Assembly: GCA_002393575.1 (NCBI GenBank)
Contig: DGSN01000036.1
Coordinates: forward strand, 1-64,000
Length of the DNA stretch: 64,000 bases
Source of the DNA: Prevotellaceae bacterium UBA4361
GTDB taxonomy: Bacteria; Bacteroidota; Bacteroidia; Bacteroidales; Bacteroidaceae
Reading direction: 5' to 3'
Positions 19,217 through 27,986 of this stretch are shown piece after piece. The stretch's first letter is position 1. Every line of letters starts with the position of its first letter. The position numbers were made by a program, and so were the translations under genes. The notes below the pieces were generated by a model. It did no database searches and had not been told where the DNA came from. It worked only from the letters and a program-made list of their open reading frames with translations.

Positions 19217-19990
19217 ATGATTAGTAAAAACAAAGTGAAATATCTGAAAGGGCTTGAACTGAAAAAGCATCGCCAAGCCGATGGTGTGTTTGTGGCTGAG
19301 GGTCCGAAGATTGTAGGCGACTTGCTTGGTGCGGGGTTTGTAGCGACGTACTTAGCTGTTGTGGAGGGCTCGGAATTCGAGTCGAGGCTTTCGGAGTACG
19401 GGCTGAAAGAAAGGGTGCAGGTGGATTTTGTAACGGCTGACGAATTGCGAAAGGTGAGCAGTCTGGAAGCTCCTCAGCAAGTTCTTTCCATACTGAAACA
19501 ACCCGAGTGGCAGCAAGACCTGTCGGTTCCGACAAAGGAACTGTGCTTGGCATTGGATGAAGTGCAGAACCCTGGCAATTTGGGCACGATTATTCGCTTG
19601 GCAGACTGGTTTGGCATCGAGCATTTGTTTTGTTCGAAGGGGTGTGCGGATGTGTATAATGCCAAGACAGTTCAGGCTACGATGGGAGCGTTGGCGCACG
19701 TGAAGATACACTATGTGGATTTGGTGGAGATGATTCGCAATTTACCTGAGAATACTCCTGTGTATGGCACTTTCCTCGATGGTGAAAACCTGTATGGAAA
19801 GCAGCTGGAGCAGCGGGGGATGATTGTTATGGGGAATGAAGGTAGAGGTGTGAGTGAAGAGGTGGGGAAACTGGTGACGGAAAGGCTCTTCATTCCGAAT
19901 TATCCACAGGAAAAAGAATCGACAGAGTCGCTGAATGTGGCAATTGCTACAGCTGTTGTTTGTGCTGAGTTCCGTCGGCGTGCGATGTGA
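19217..19990 (+). CDS. TrmH/SpoU-family RNA 2'-O-methyltransferase
   Basis: 257 residues. An N-terminal substrate-binding domain (VKYLKGLELKKHRQADGVFV) precedes the SPOUT knot domain with its three motifs: LDEVQNPGNLGTIIR near 112, IVMGNEGRGVSEEV near 203, and IPNYPQEKESTESLNVAIAT near 229. Such enzymes methylate ribose in rRNA or tRNA with S-adenosylmethionine; the target nucleotide cannot be told from sequence alone. Its 3' end overlaps the convergent small gene by 44 bp. Confidence 0.93.
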   Translation: MISKNKVKYLKGLELKKHRQADGVFVAEGPKIVGDLLGAGFVATYLAVVEGSEFESRLSEYGLKERVQVDFVTADELRKVSSLEAPQQVLSILKQPEWQQDLSVPTKELCLALDEVQNPGNLGTIIRLADWFGIEHLFCSKGCADVYNAKTVQATMGALAHVKIHYVDLVEMIRNLPENTPVYGTFLDGENLYGKQLEQRGMIVMGNEGRGVSEEVGKLVTERLFIPNYPQEKESTESLNVAIATAVVCAEFRRRAM

Positions 19991-20174
19991 GGTGGTAGGC
20001 TTTTCCGTTTTCTATGACGATAGTTCCTCCCAACCATTCGGTCATGGCTATCTCTCCACGTAGTGGATAATGATTGACAACGCGGGAGTTGCAAAGTTCG
20101 ACTACATGATTGATGTATCGACGGTCGTCGGAAAAAAAGACTACATTGGCGGCTACGCGACGGAGGAAATCCAT
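19947..20174 (-). CDS. Small conserved-looking protein (75 aa), function unknown
   Basis: It starts MDFLRRVAANVVFFSDD and includes VVNHYPLRGEIAMTEWLGGT, which resembles a group of short Bacteroidota proteins I recall but cannot name. No signal peptide or membrane segment. It begins 14 bp after the DUF4296 gene on the same strand, so it is probably the last member of ileS-lspA-DUF4296-this gene. Its 3' end overlaps the convergent methyltransferase gene. Moderate confidence: coding looks plausible from operon position and composition, and the function is unknown. Confidence 0.6.
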   Translation of the reverse strand: MDFLRRVAANVVFFSDDRRYINHVVELCNSRVVNHYPLRGEIAMTEWLGGTIVIENGKAYHLTSHADGTQHKQQL

Positions 20175-20188
20175 TCTTCTTTTTTCTT

Positions 20189-21163
20189 TTACTTTCTCAC
20201 AGGACGTCTGCGGCGTGGCCCAATCTTGTTTGGTGTTCTCACGTCGGGAGCTGTCTTGATTTTGATTTTCTGTGTGTGTTCGTCTTGTGCATTCCTGCGG
20301 ATTTCCTCTGGGGTGAGGCGTGGTCCATGCTGACGTGGTGCCACAGTTTGCACAGTGCTGTCTTTCTCCAGTGGGTCGCCTATCAAGGATTCATCTTTTT
20401 CGCGCTTCACATGCATTCGGATGAGACGAATGTTGTTCACTACACAGAAGTTCTTGACATTGGGTTTCCCGATATAATAGAAAAAGGTGGAGACCTGCTT
20501 CAGTTGCTTGCCCGAAGCGGATGACACCTCTAAGCGGAAGTCTGACGTTGAATTGAGTTGGCGCACCTGACTGAAAGTTTTGCCTTCGCTGTTGCGAATG
20601 GCGAGTGAAGCGGTGAGCGACATGCTTCTGTCGTTCTTGTCTTCAGCCACAAATTCCACATCTGCCAACAGTGTGAAACGGTCGTCATGGTGGAAGGTGG
20701 AGTCGGTCTTGATAACGAACTTGCTCAAGTTTAACAAGTCGCGATTGCGCAGTACAACAGTTTCGGGACCAGTCCAGATGTTGGCGGTATCGCCTCCCTC
20801 GGTGATGAAAGCAGCCACTTCGTCGTTTCCCGTGGTAAGTTGCAGCTGTTCCTGTTCCTGTGTGTATTGGGTTTGCAAATCCTTGTAAATGTCCTGAAGG
20901 TCCTCATTGTGTGCGTTGTACCACACAACAGCAGAGTCGAATTCCTCTTTTGTGATGCCATGTTTCTCGAACACGGCACTAACGTAAGCATTGGCTTTCT
21001 CCCTTTGGTCGTAAGGCAGGTCCTCCACCATAGCTTGTGCCAGGTGGAAATCGTAGAGCACTTTTTTCATCTTTCCCTTCGAAATGACATGGTTGGATTG
21101 TTCCTCGCATGAGATGAAGGAGAAGAAGGAGATGAGTGCAACGATGGATAGCAACTTGCGCAT
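20189..21163 (-). CDS. DUF4296-domain lipoprotein
   Basis: 324 residues. Signal peptide with lipobox SFISCEEQ (Cys 19). The N-terminal helical domain (KGKMKKVLYDFHLAQAMVED ... ITKEEFDSAVVWYNAH) is typical of DUF4296, a family found next to lspA in Bacteroidota. The middle part is beta-rich and the C-terminus is basic and low-complexity (IGPRRRRPVRK). Function unknown. It follows lspA by 10 bp and fittingly encodes a substrate of LspA. Confidence 0.82.
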   Translation of the reverse strand: MRKLLSIVALISFFSFISCEEQSNHVISKGKMKKVLYDFHLAQAMVEDLPYDQREKANAYVSAVFEKHGITKEEFDSAVVWYNAHNEDLQDIYKDLQTQYTQEQEQLQLTTGNDEVAAFITEGGDTANIWTGPETVVLRNRDLLNLSKFVIKTDSTFHHDDRFTLLADVEFVAEDKNDRSMSLTASLAIRNSEGKTFSQVRQLNSTSDFRLEVSSASGKQLKQVSTFFYYIGKPNVKNFCVVNNIRLIRMHVKREKDESLIGDPLEKDSTVQTVAPRQHGPRLTPEEIRRNAQDEHTQKIKIKTAPDVRTPNKIGPRRRRPVRK

Positions 21164-21173
21164 GGGGGAATGT

Positions 21174-21794
21174 TTACGTGAAATACTTGTGATAGAAGAG
21201 GATGAGAGCTATGATGGCGCAACTGATGGATGCATCAGCGAAATTGAAGATGGGCGAGAAGAACACGCAATGTTCGCCTGCATCGGGAAGGAAAGCAATT
21301 GCGTCAAGCCAAGACCATTGAGGCATGTTCCACTCCACAAGGGGAAAGTAGAACATATCAACCACGCGCCCCAGCATGAGTTCGCTGTAGCCCGTTCCCC
21401 ATTCCACAAACTGTGCCACTGCGGGATATGGAGGATTATTGAAAATCATTCCATAGAACAGGCAATCGAAAATGTTTCCTGCGGCACCTGCCAAGATGAG
21501 CGAAAGGCAAGTGACATAGCCTGTCGGTGCATTCTTCTTGATTTGGCGATAAATGTAGATGCCGATGAGGATGACAGCAATGATGCGGAAGGATGTGAGA
21601 AAGTATTTTCCACCTAATTCCCATCCGAATGCCATGCCATTGTTTTCGATGAAGCGAATCTGAAACCAATCGGTGATATGGATACTCTCACCCAAATACA
21701 TGTTTGTCTTCACCCAGACCTTGATGAGCTGGTCGAGGATGATGACAAACAGTATGAGTGAGAGGGATAGGATGGCTTTATGCTTTTTTGACAT
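21174..21794 (-). CDS. lspA: Lipoprotein signal peptidase (signal peptidase II)
   Basis: 206 residues with four membrane segments. It is longer than the 160-170 residues of enteric LspA because of an extra loop. The catalytic aspartates are visible in the NIFDCLFYG-type region (AGAAGNIFDCL) and in FNFADASISCAI. It cleaves signal peptides before the lipidated Cys of prolipoproteins. Its first 17 bases overlap the end of ileS, and the ileS-lspA order is common in many bacteria. Confidence 0.95.
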   Translation of the reverse strand: MSKKHKAILSLSLILFVIILDQLIKVWVKTNMYLGESIHITDWFQIRFIENNGMAFGWELGGKYFLTSFRIIAVILIGIYIYRQIKKNAPTGYVTCLSLILAGAAGNIFDCLFYGMIFNNPPYPAVAQFVEWGTGYSELMLGRVVDMFYFPLVEWNMPQWSWLDAIAFLPDAGEHCVFFSPIFNFADASISCAIIALILFYHKYFT

Positions 21795-24700
21795 AAATGA
21801 TGGCTTTGAAGTCGTCGAAATCCACTTCCGTTCCTTCGCTTGGCTGTCCAGCTTCGATGGAGTTGGCGAGCACCTGGCTGGCGATGTAGTCCTTGTACGA
21901 AGCCAATGCCTCGTTGATGGCAGGCGACTCTGTGATGACTACTTGAACGCGGTCGGTGATTTCGAATCCGCTTTCCTTGCGAATGCCTTGGATGCGCTTG
22001 ATGATTTCGCGAGCCACGGCTTCGTTCTTCAACTCAGGAGTGATGTTGATGTCGAGGGCAACGGTAAGAGAACCTTCGTTAGCAACTGTCCAACCAGGAA
22101 TGTCCTCGCTGATGATTTCCACGTCGGCCAATTCGATGAGAGCATCTTGTCCTTCCACCGATATGGTCAACTGCTGCTGGCTTTCGAGTTCGGCAATCTG
22201 CTCTTGGGTGAGTTCTGCCACGGCATTGCTCACAGCTTTCATCATCTTACCGAATTTCTTTCCCATCACACGGAAGTTGCATTTCACTTTCTTGACGAGT
22301 ATGCCAGCACCACCTTCCACGAAATTCAGTTCCTTCACATTCACTTCGTCGAGGATGAGTTGCTTCATCTGTTCGATGCGTTCCTTCTGAAGTGGGTCGG
22401 TGACAGGAATAGAAATGCACTGCAGTGGCTGGCGCACGATGATTAGCTCTTTCTTGCGCAGAGAGAGAACCATCGACGTGATTTGCTGAGCCAGTTCCAT
22501 GCGCGTTTCAAGTTCGCTGTTGATGAGGCTTTCGTCTGCTACAGGGAAGCGGGAAAGATGCACGCTCTTCACGTTCTCGCGTCCTGTTCCGTGGATGAGA
22601 TCCATGAAGAGGCGGTCGGCATAGAACGGTGCAATTGGTGCAATGAGTTTGGCGATGGTCTCTAAGCAAGTGTAGAGTGTCTGATAAGCAGAAAGCTTGT
22701 CGCTGTTCATTTCTCCACTCCAGAAACGCTTGCGGTTGAGGCGAACATACCAGTTGGAGAGATTGTCGATGACAAACGTCTGAATGAGTCGTCCAGCACG
22801 AGTTGGCTCATAGTCGTCGAGACTTTCCGTCACGTTCTTGATGAGTGTGTTGAGTTCTGAAAGTACCCAACGGTCAATTTCAGGACGCTCTGCGAATGGC
22901 ACACCAGGCTGAGAGTAGTCGAAGTCATCTACATTGGCATACATCGTGAAGAACGAATAAGTCTGGAAGAGTTTGCCAAAGAATGTGCGGCTTACTTCTG
23001 CCACGCCTTCCTTGTCGAAACGAAGGTTGTCCCAAGGCTGGGAGTTGGTAGTCATGTACCAGCGCACAGCATCAGTTCCGTATGTTTCGATGCACTCGAA
23101 TGGGTTCACGCCGTTGCCAAGGCGCTTCGACATCTTCAGTCCGTTCTTGTCGAGGACAAGACCATTAGAGATGACTGCCTTGAAAGCCACTGAATCGAAC
23201 ACCATAGTGCCGATGGCATGAAGGGTGAAGAACCAACCACGTGTCTGGTCAACACCTTCGGCAATGAAGTCGGCAGGGAAGACGGTGCGGTTGTCGAAGG
23301 CTTCCTTATTTTCGAATGGATAATGAATCTGAGCGTAAGGCATGGAGCCTGAGTCGAACCAAACGTCGATGAGGTCGGTTTCGCGAGTGAGTACCTTGCC
23401 CGTTGGTGACACAAGGAGGATGTCGTCAACGTAAGGACGGTGGAGGTCAATCTTATCGTAGTTCTCCTGTGCCATGTCGCCAGGGACGAAGCCCTTGTCC
23501 TTCAGTGGGTTGCTGGTCATCACACCTGCTGCCACGGCCTTTTCGATTTCGCTGTATAATTCTTCCAACGAACCGATGCAGATTTCCTCGTGGCTATCCT
23601 TGTTGCGCCAGATAGGAAGAGGAGTACCCCAATAGCGAGAACGGGAAAGGTTCCAGTCGTTGAGGTTTTCCAACCACTTGCCAAATCGTCCTGTACCTGT
23701 CGATTCAGGCTTCCACTTGATGGTCTTGTTGAGTTCCACCATGCGGTCCTTGCAAGCCGTGGAGCGGATGAACCAAGAGTCGAGAGGGTAGTAGAGCACT
23801 GGTTTGTCAGTGCGCCAGCAGTGAGGGTAGTTGTGGACATGCTTTTCGATTTTGAACACGATGCCTTCCTGCTTCATTTCCATGCAGAGCACAATGTTGA
23901 GGTCTTCTGCCTTTGATGCAGCCTTCTCGTCGTACTTGCCATCCACATTGAATTCAGGAGCGTAAGCATTCTTCACATAGTCGCCAGCATGTTTGCTATA
24001 GGCTTCCTTGTTCACGCAGGTCGAAATGAACTCTTCTGCCAGTTCATCCATCAGGTAGTATTTACCAACGAGGTCAACCATAGGACGTGTCTCGCCGCCC
24101 TTGTTGATGAGGAAGAGCGAAGGAACGCCAGCAGCTTTGGCAACCTTGGCATCGTCAGCACCAAATGTTGGAGCGATGTGAACGATACCCGTACCATCTT
24201 CAGTCGTTACATAATCTCCTGGAATCACGCGGAATGCCTCTGCGTCCATTTCCACGAACTGGTCTTTGCCCACCGTGAAGATGCTTTCAGGATGTGCTTT
24301 CGCAGCTTCCTTCACAAAGTCTGCGGCATTTTCATCCACCTTCTCGCATGGCTTCACCCAAGGCATCAACTGCTGGTATTTCATGCCCACGAGGTCGGTG
24401 CCCTTGTATTCGCCCACGATGCGGTAAGGAACCACCTTGTCGCCTGCCTTGTATTCATCCATTGGCAGTTCGGCACCCTCTGGCTTCAAGTAGGAGTTCA
24501 CGAGGTCCTTTGCCATCACTGCGCTGATTTTCTCAGCGTTGTAAGGGTTGTAGGTCTGAACACAAACATAGTCGATTTTTGGACCTACGCACAGAGCGGT
24601 GTTCGATGGCAATGTCCAAGGTGTAGTCGTCCATGCGATGAAGCAGGGCTGTCCCCAGTTCTGCATTTCAGGCTTAGGGTCGAGTGCCTTGAAGATAGCT

Positions 24701-25332
24701 GTGCAGGTGGTGTCCTTCACGTCGCGATAGCAACCAGGTTGGTTGAGTTCGTGGCTCGAAAGTCCCGTACCTGCGGCAGGAGAATATGGCTGAATGGTAT
24801 ATCCTTTGTAGAGCAGGTTCTTGTCGTAGAGTTGCTTGAGGAGATACCACAGTGTTTCAATGTATTTGTTGTCGTAAGTGATGTAAGGATGTTCCAAGTC
24901 GCACCAGTAGCCCATCTTTTCGCTGAGCTCGCTCCATTCGGAAGTGTACATCATCACGTTCTTGCGGCAGCGAAGATTGTATTCCTCGATGGAAATGGTC
25001 TTGCCGATGTCCTCCTTCGTGATGCCGAGTTCCTTTTCCACACCGAGTTCCACAGGCAGACCGTGGGTGTCCCAGCCAGCCTTGCGCTTTACTTGGAATC
25101 CCTGCATGGTCTTATAGCGGTTGATGGTGTCTTTTAGTGTGCGAGCCATCACATGGTGGATGCCTGGATGACCATTGGCTGAAGGTGGACCTTCGAAGAA
25201 GATAAATGAAGGACAGCCTTCACGTTCTGTTTCACTTTTGTGGAACACATCCTCTGCGTTCCAATCCTTGAGCACTTCCTTGTTGACTTCGCTTAAGTCA
25301 AGTTTCGTTCGCTCTGCAAATCTTTTTGCCAT
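21778..25332 (-). CDS. ileS: Isoleucine-tRNA ligase, type 2, with GIHH signature
   Basis: 1184 residues, longer than the roughly 940 of type 1 enzymes and lacking their C-terminal zinc finger; this length fits the eukaryote-like type 2 IleRS of Bacteroidota. The catalytic signature in PSANGHPGIHHVMARTLKD reads GIHH (residues 57-60) where class I enzymes have HxGH. KMSKRLGN is the second signature. An editing domain (CP1) lies between about residues 220 and 470, including the WTTTPWTLPSNTALCV motif. It charges tRNA-Ile. First gene of an operon with lspA. Type 2 enzymes are known to resist mupirocin. Confidence 0.96.
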   Translation of the reverse strand: MAKRFAERTKLDLSEVNKEVLKDWNAEDVFHKSETEREGCPSFIFFEGPPSANGHPGIHHVMARTLKDTINRYKTMQGFQVKRKAGWDTHGLPVELGVEKELGITKEDIGKTISIEEYNLRCRKNVMMYTSEWSELSEKMGYWCDLEHPYITYDNKYIETLWYLLKQLYDKNLLYKGYTIQPYSPAAGTGLSSHELNQPGCYRDVKDTTCTAIFKALDPKPEMQNWGQPCFIAWTTTPWTLPSNTALCVGPKIDYVCVQTYNPYNAEKISAVMAKDLVNSYLKPEGAELPMDEYKAGDKVVPYRIVGEYKGTDLVGMKYQQLMPWVKPCEKVDENAADFVKEAAKAHPESIFTVGKDQFVEMDAEAFRVIPGDYVTTEDGTGIVHIAPTFGADDAKVAKAAGVPSLFLINKGGETRPMVDLVGKYYLMDELAEEFISTCVNKEAYSKHAGDYVKNAYAPEFNVDGKYDEKAASKAEDLNIVLCMEMKQEGIVFKIEKHVHNYPHCWRTDKPVLYYPLDSWFIRSTACKDRMVELNKTIKWKPESTGTGRFGKWLENLNDWNLSRSRYWGTPLPIWRNKDSHEEICIGSLEELYSEIEKAVAAGVMTSNPLKDKGFVPGDMAQENYDKIDLHRPYVDDILLVSPTGKVLTRETDLIDVWFDSGSMPYAQIHYPFENKEAFDNRTVFPADFIAEGVDQTRGWFFTLHAIGTMVFDSVAFKAVISNGLVLDKNGLKMSKRLGNGVNPFECIETYGTDAVRWYMTTNSQPWDNLRFDKEGVAEVSRTFFGKLFQTYSFFTMYANVDDFDYSQPGVPFAERPEIDRWVLSELNTLIKNVTESLDDYEPTRAGRLIQTFVIDNLSNWYVRLNRKRFWSGEMNSDKLSAYQTLYTCLETIAKLIAPIAPFYADRLFMDLIHGTGRENVKSVHLSRFPVADESLINSELETRMELAQQITSMVLSLRKKELIIVRQPLQCISIPVTDPLQKERIEQMKQLILDEVNVKELNFVEGGAGILVKKVKCNFRVMGKKFGKMMKAVSNAVAELTQEQIAELESQQQLTISVEGQDALIELADVEIISEDIPGWTVANEGSLTVALDINITPELKNEAVAREIIKRIQGIRKESGFEITDRVQVVITESPAINEALASYKDYIASQVLANSIEAGQPSEGTEVDFDDFKAIIYVKKA
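25153..25164 (-). other. Codons of the altered class I signature (GIHH) in IleRS
   Basis: GGC ATC CAC CAT on the minus strand encodes Gly-Ile-His-His, with the first and third residues of the canonical HxGH exchanged. Confidence 0.9.
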
Positions 25333-25470
25333 TCTATTGAGTTGAGTTTTAATTATTTTCAGCCTTAACCTTCATACATATAAATTAGAAATTAGGAATT
25401 AGAAATCAAATTCATATTCCACGTTCCAAATTTCTCATTATTTATAAGTAAAGGTTATCGTTATTCCTTA

Positions 25471-25929
25471 TTAAACCAGCTTGATATTTTCGATGTGTTG
25501 TTCCTTTCCGCAATAGCGGCACTTCATGATGCCATTCACTTTGTCTGTCACGTAGAACACCGTTTTCATCGGTTCGTTGTTCGTGATACAAACAGGGTTG
25601 GCGCAGCGAACTACGTTGTCCAGCTCGTCAGGCAAAGTCACCTGCTTCTTTTCCACCACTTCGTAGTCCTTGATGATACAGAGGCGTATGTTGGGACAAA
25701 CCACCGCAAGCTGGCTGATTTCTGCATCCGAGAAGAAACGGTTTGCTATCTTGATGATACCCTTCTTTCCGAATTTCGCACTTTCAAGATTGTTTCCTAT
25801 CGTCACCTGGTCTGTGCATTTGTCCAGTTGAAGAAGTTGCACGATGGTAAAAACCTTGTCGGTTGGAATGTGGTCAATCACAGTTCCGCTTTCCAAGGCT
25901 GCCACAACTAAGTCTTTTCTTTTTTCCAT
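25471..25929 (-). CDS. pyrI: Aspartate carbamoyltransferase regulatory subunit
   Basis: 152 residues, the normal length. An N-terminal allosteric domain (VAALESGTVIDHIPTDKVF) and a C-terminal zinc domain with four Cys in CANPVCITNNEP...CRYCGKEQ. It binds nucleotides and tunes PyrB in pyrimidine synthesis. It follows pyrB on the same strand but with a 190-bp gap containing two hairpins, so its expression may be set separately. Confidence 0.97.
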   Translation of the reverse strand: MEKRKDLVVAALESGTVIDHIPTDKVFTIVQLLQLDKCTDQVTIGNNLESAKFGKKGIIKIANRFFSDAEISQLAVVCPNIRLCIIKDYEVVEKKQVTLPDELDNVVRCANPVCITNNEPMKTVFYVTDKVNGIMKCRYCGKEQHIENIKLV

Positions 25930-25986
25930 CCTATTATTTTAACTTGGTAAGTTAACGTCAGTTCTATATAAGGAGTCGCTTCGCGA

Positions 25987-26051
25987 GAAATCTTACAAAT
26001 CTTCTCAAATCTCACAAATATGAATGAGATTTTGAATAGATTTGTAGGATT
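25987..26051. repeat. Long extended hairpin between pyrB and pyrI
   Basis: The outer arms 25987-26001 and 26037-26051 pair over 15 bases with one mismatch that would be G-U in RNA. Inner arms TCAAATCTCA/TGAGATTTTGA extend it to about 25 base pairs around a short loop. A second hairpin, TGCCTC-GTA-GAGGCA, lies at 26074-26088. Confidence 0.8.
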
Positions 26052-26119
26052 TGGCTACGCCGAGCTAAAGGTTCTGCCTCGTAGAGGCACTACAAAAGAA
26101 CATATTTTGTTATTTTAAC

Positions 26120-27067
26120 TTACAACGTGGTTGTCTTGTCATTTCTGATGTCTTCGAGCGTGATGCCAAGAACATCACAGATGAGAGCCTCGCGTGCATA
26201 GAGTCCGTTCTGCGCCTGCTCGAAGTAGTAAGCGTGTTTGGAGTCATCCACGTCGTACTCTATTTCGTTCACTCGTGGGAGAGGATGCAGAATCTTCATG
26301 TTTTCGCGACACTTGCCAAGCATGTTGGCATGCAGGATATAAGCATCCTTTACGCGCTCATATTCCATCAAGTCGGTGAAGCGCTCACGTTGCACACGAG
26401 TCATGTAGAGAATGTCGGCATCGGCAATCGTGTCTTCCGTGAAGTCCGTCTGCTCAATGTACTTGATGCCGTTCTGCTTGCAATAGAGTTTGTACTCGTC
26501 GGGCATTTCCAATTCCTTCGGAGCGATGAAGTGGAAGGTTGGGTTGTACTTGCGCATCGACATGAGCAGGGAGTGGACTGTGCGTCCATACTTCAAGTCG
26601 CCCACCATGTAGATGTTCAGGTTTTCCAACGTACCCTGAGTCTTATAGATGGAATAGAGGTCGAGCATGGTTTGCGACGGATGAAGATTGCTGCCATCAC
26701 CCGCATTGATGATAGGCACATCTGTCACCTCGCTGGCATAGAGTGCTGCACCTTCCAGCTTGTGGCGCATCACGATGACGTCAGCATAGTTCGAAACCAT
26801 CTTGATGGTATCCTTCAGCGTTTCGCCTTTCGACGAGCTGGTCACTTTCGGGTCGGTGAATCCGATGACGCGAGCTCCCAAACGATTGGCTGCGGTCTCA
26901 AAACTCAGACGAGTGCGAGTGGAGGGTTCGAAGAACAAGGTTGCCACAACTTTTCCCACCAGAAGGCGTCGGTTGGGCGCCTTTTCAAACTCCTTTGCCA
27001 TGTCGAGCAGATTCTGGATTTTCTCTCTGCTGTAGTCGGCTATTGAAACAATACTCCTGTTGCTCAT
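26120..27067 (-). CDS. pyrB: Aspartate carbamoyltransferase catalytic subunit
   Basis: 315 residues from ATG 27067. It carries the carbamoyl-phosphate motif FEPSTRTRLSFETA, the STRT-K loop lysine region KGETLKDT, and HPLPRVNEI near the C-terminus. It makes carbamoyl-aspartate, the first committed step of pyrimidine synthesis, as a complex with PyrI. The start lies 7 bp after the stop of the glycine-zipper lipoprotein gene, so the two are probably cotranscribed. Starting further upstream would overlap that gene. Confidence 0.97.
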   Translation of the reverse strand: MSNRSIVSIADYSREKIQNLLDMAKEFEKAPNRRLLVGKVVATLFFEPSTRTRLSFETAANRLGARVIGFTDPKVTSSSKGETLKDTIKMVSNYADVIVMRHKLEGAALYASEVTDVPIINAGDGSNLHPSQTMLDLYSIYKTQGTLENLNIYMVGDLKYGRTVHSLLMSMRKYNPTFHFIAPKELEMPDEYKLYCKQNGIKYIEQTDFTEDTIADADILYMTRVQRERFTDLMEYERVKDAYILHANMLGKCRENMKILHPLPRVNEIEYDVDDSKHAYYFEQAQNGLYAREALICDVLGITLEDIRNDKTTTL

Positions 27068-27074
27068 ACTTGAT

Positions 27075-27785
27075 TTATTTCGCACAATTAACTCGCAACA
27101 CTTCGTAAACGTCGCCTGCTTCCTGGCTGCGTGCATGAGCCTGCAGCTCGATGGTCTTCTTGCTCAGATTGTGCTTGCAGTACACCTTTGACTTGTAGCG
27201 CATCGTCTCGTTAGGAGCGATGGTCACTACGTTAGGCTTAGAGATTTCCAAGTCCTTATAGTAGTTTGGCTCAATCACAGCCAGCTCCACTTGTGCAGCA
27301 CTTGTGCCCGTGTTCTGAACAGTGTATGACACCACGATGGTTTCTTCCTTGTTCAATTTTCCATCGCCGTTCTCATCCTGGAACGTGAGGTTGCTGATGT
27401 AAAGCGAACTGTTGGTTGCATTGCCGTGGTAGATGTGGCGGTAGTCGTTCTTGCCATAAACGCGGCTTGTTTCGCTCTTCCATTCATTCGAACCATAGCC
27501 ATATTGAGGGTCGATGCTTTCGTTTGAGCGTGCCCTCTTGGCTGCTTTGTTAGCGATGGCTGCACCTACAGCTGCACCGCCCACTGTTCCGACGAGCGTA
27601 CCGATGGCTGCTCCGTTGCCTCTGCTGCCAGCGCCACCAAGCCAACCCACGGCACTGCCAATTGTACTACCCAGTTGTGCGCCTGCTATGGTGCCCATGT
27701 AACTGGTACTGTTGTAGCAACTTGTGGTTGTTCCACTCAAGAGAATGGCCAACGAGAGAAGAAAAGCGTTTGTTTTTTTCATCAT
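27075..27785 (-). CDS. Glycine-zipper lipoprotein with an EF-hand-like loop
   Basis: 236 residues. Signal peptide with lipobox LSGTTTSCYN (Cys 23). A glycine-zipper segment of about 50 residues follows (GAQLGSTIGSAVGWLGG, then GTLVGTVGGAAVGAAIA), likely membrane-interacting. A C-terminal beta domain resembles CARDB-type adhesion folds and contains DENGDGKLNKEE, a good match to a calcium-binding EF-hand loop. Probably outer-membrane anchored; function unknown. Promoter at 27860-27867. It appears to share a transcript with pyrB, an unexpected partner. Confidence 0.8.
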   Translation of the reverse strand: MMKKTNAFLLSLAILLSGTTTSCYNSTSYMGTIAGAQLGSTIGSAVGWLGGAGSRGNGAAIGTLVGTVGGAAVGAAIANKAAKRARSNESIDPQYGYGSNEWKSETSRVYGKNDYRHIYHGNATNSSLYISNLTFQDENGDGKLNKEETIVVSYTVQNTGTSAAQVELAVIEPNYYKDLEISKPNVVTIAPNETMRYKSKVYCKHNLSKKTIELQAHARSQEAGDVYEVLRVNCAK

Positions 27786-27859
27786 GGTTTATGTATTTTT
27801 TGTTTGATTTTTTATTGCGTTTTATTTTCAATAAAGGGAGTAAAAAACCTTTCAGCCTG

Positions 27860-27867
27860 CAAATATA
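27860..27867 (-). promoter_or_regulatory. Promoter -7 box of the lipoprotein-pyrB unit
   Basis: TATATTTG on the minus strand, giving a leader of about 70 nt. No nearer promoter for pyrB was seen. Confidence 0.55.
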
Positions 27868-27986
27868 AAGAAAAGTTTTCTCATTACTTCATTTTTTGCA
27901 ATTTTTTTCGTTTCTTCGGGGGGTATTGGCGGCATATTCGAGTGTCCTTTAGCAGGCAGATGTCAATAGGGTCGGCACAGGTGGAC

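Noticed and set aside
19900..19908. Perfect DnaA box TTATCCACA
   Set aside because: Single copy inside the SpoU methyltransferase coding sequence, with no neighbours, far from the compositional switch; expected by chance in 64 kb.
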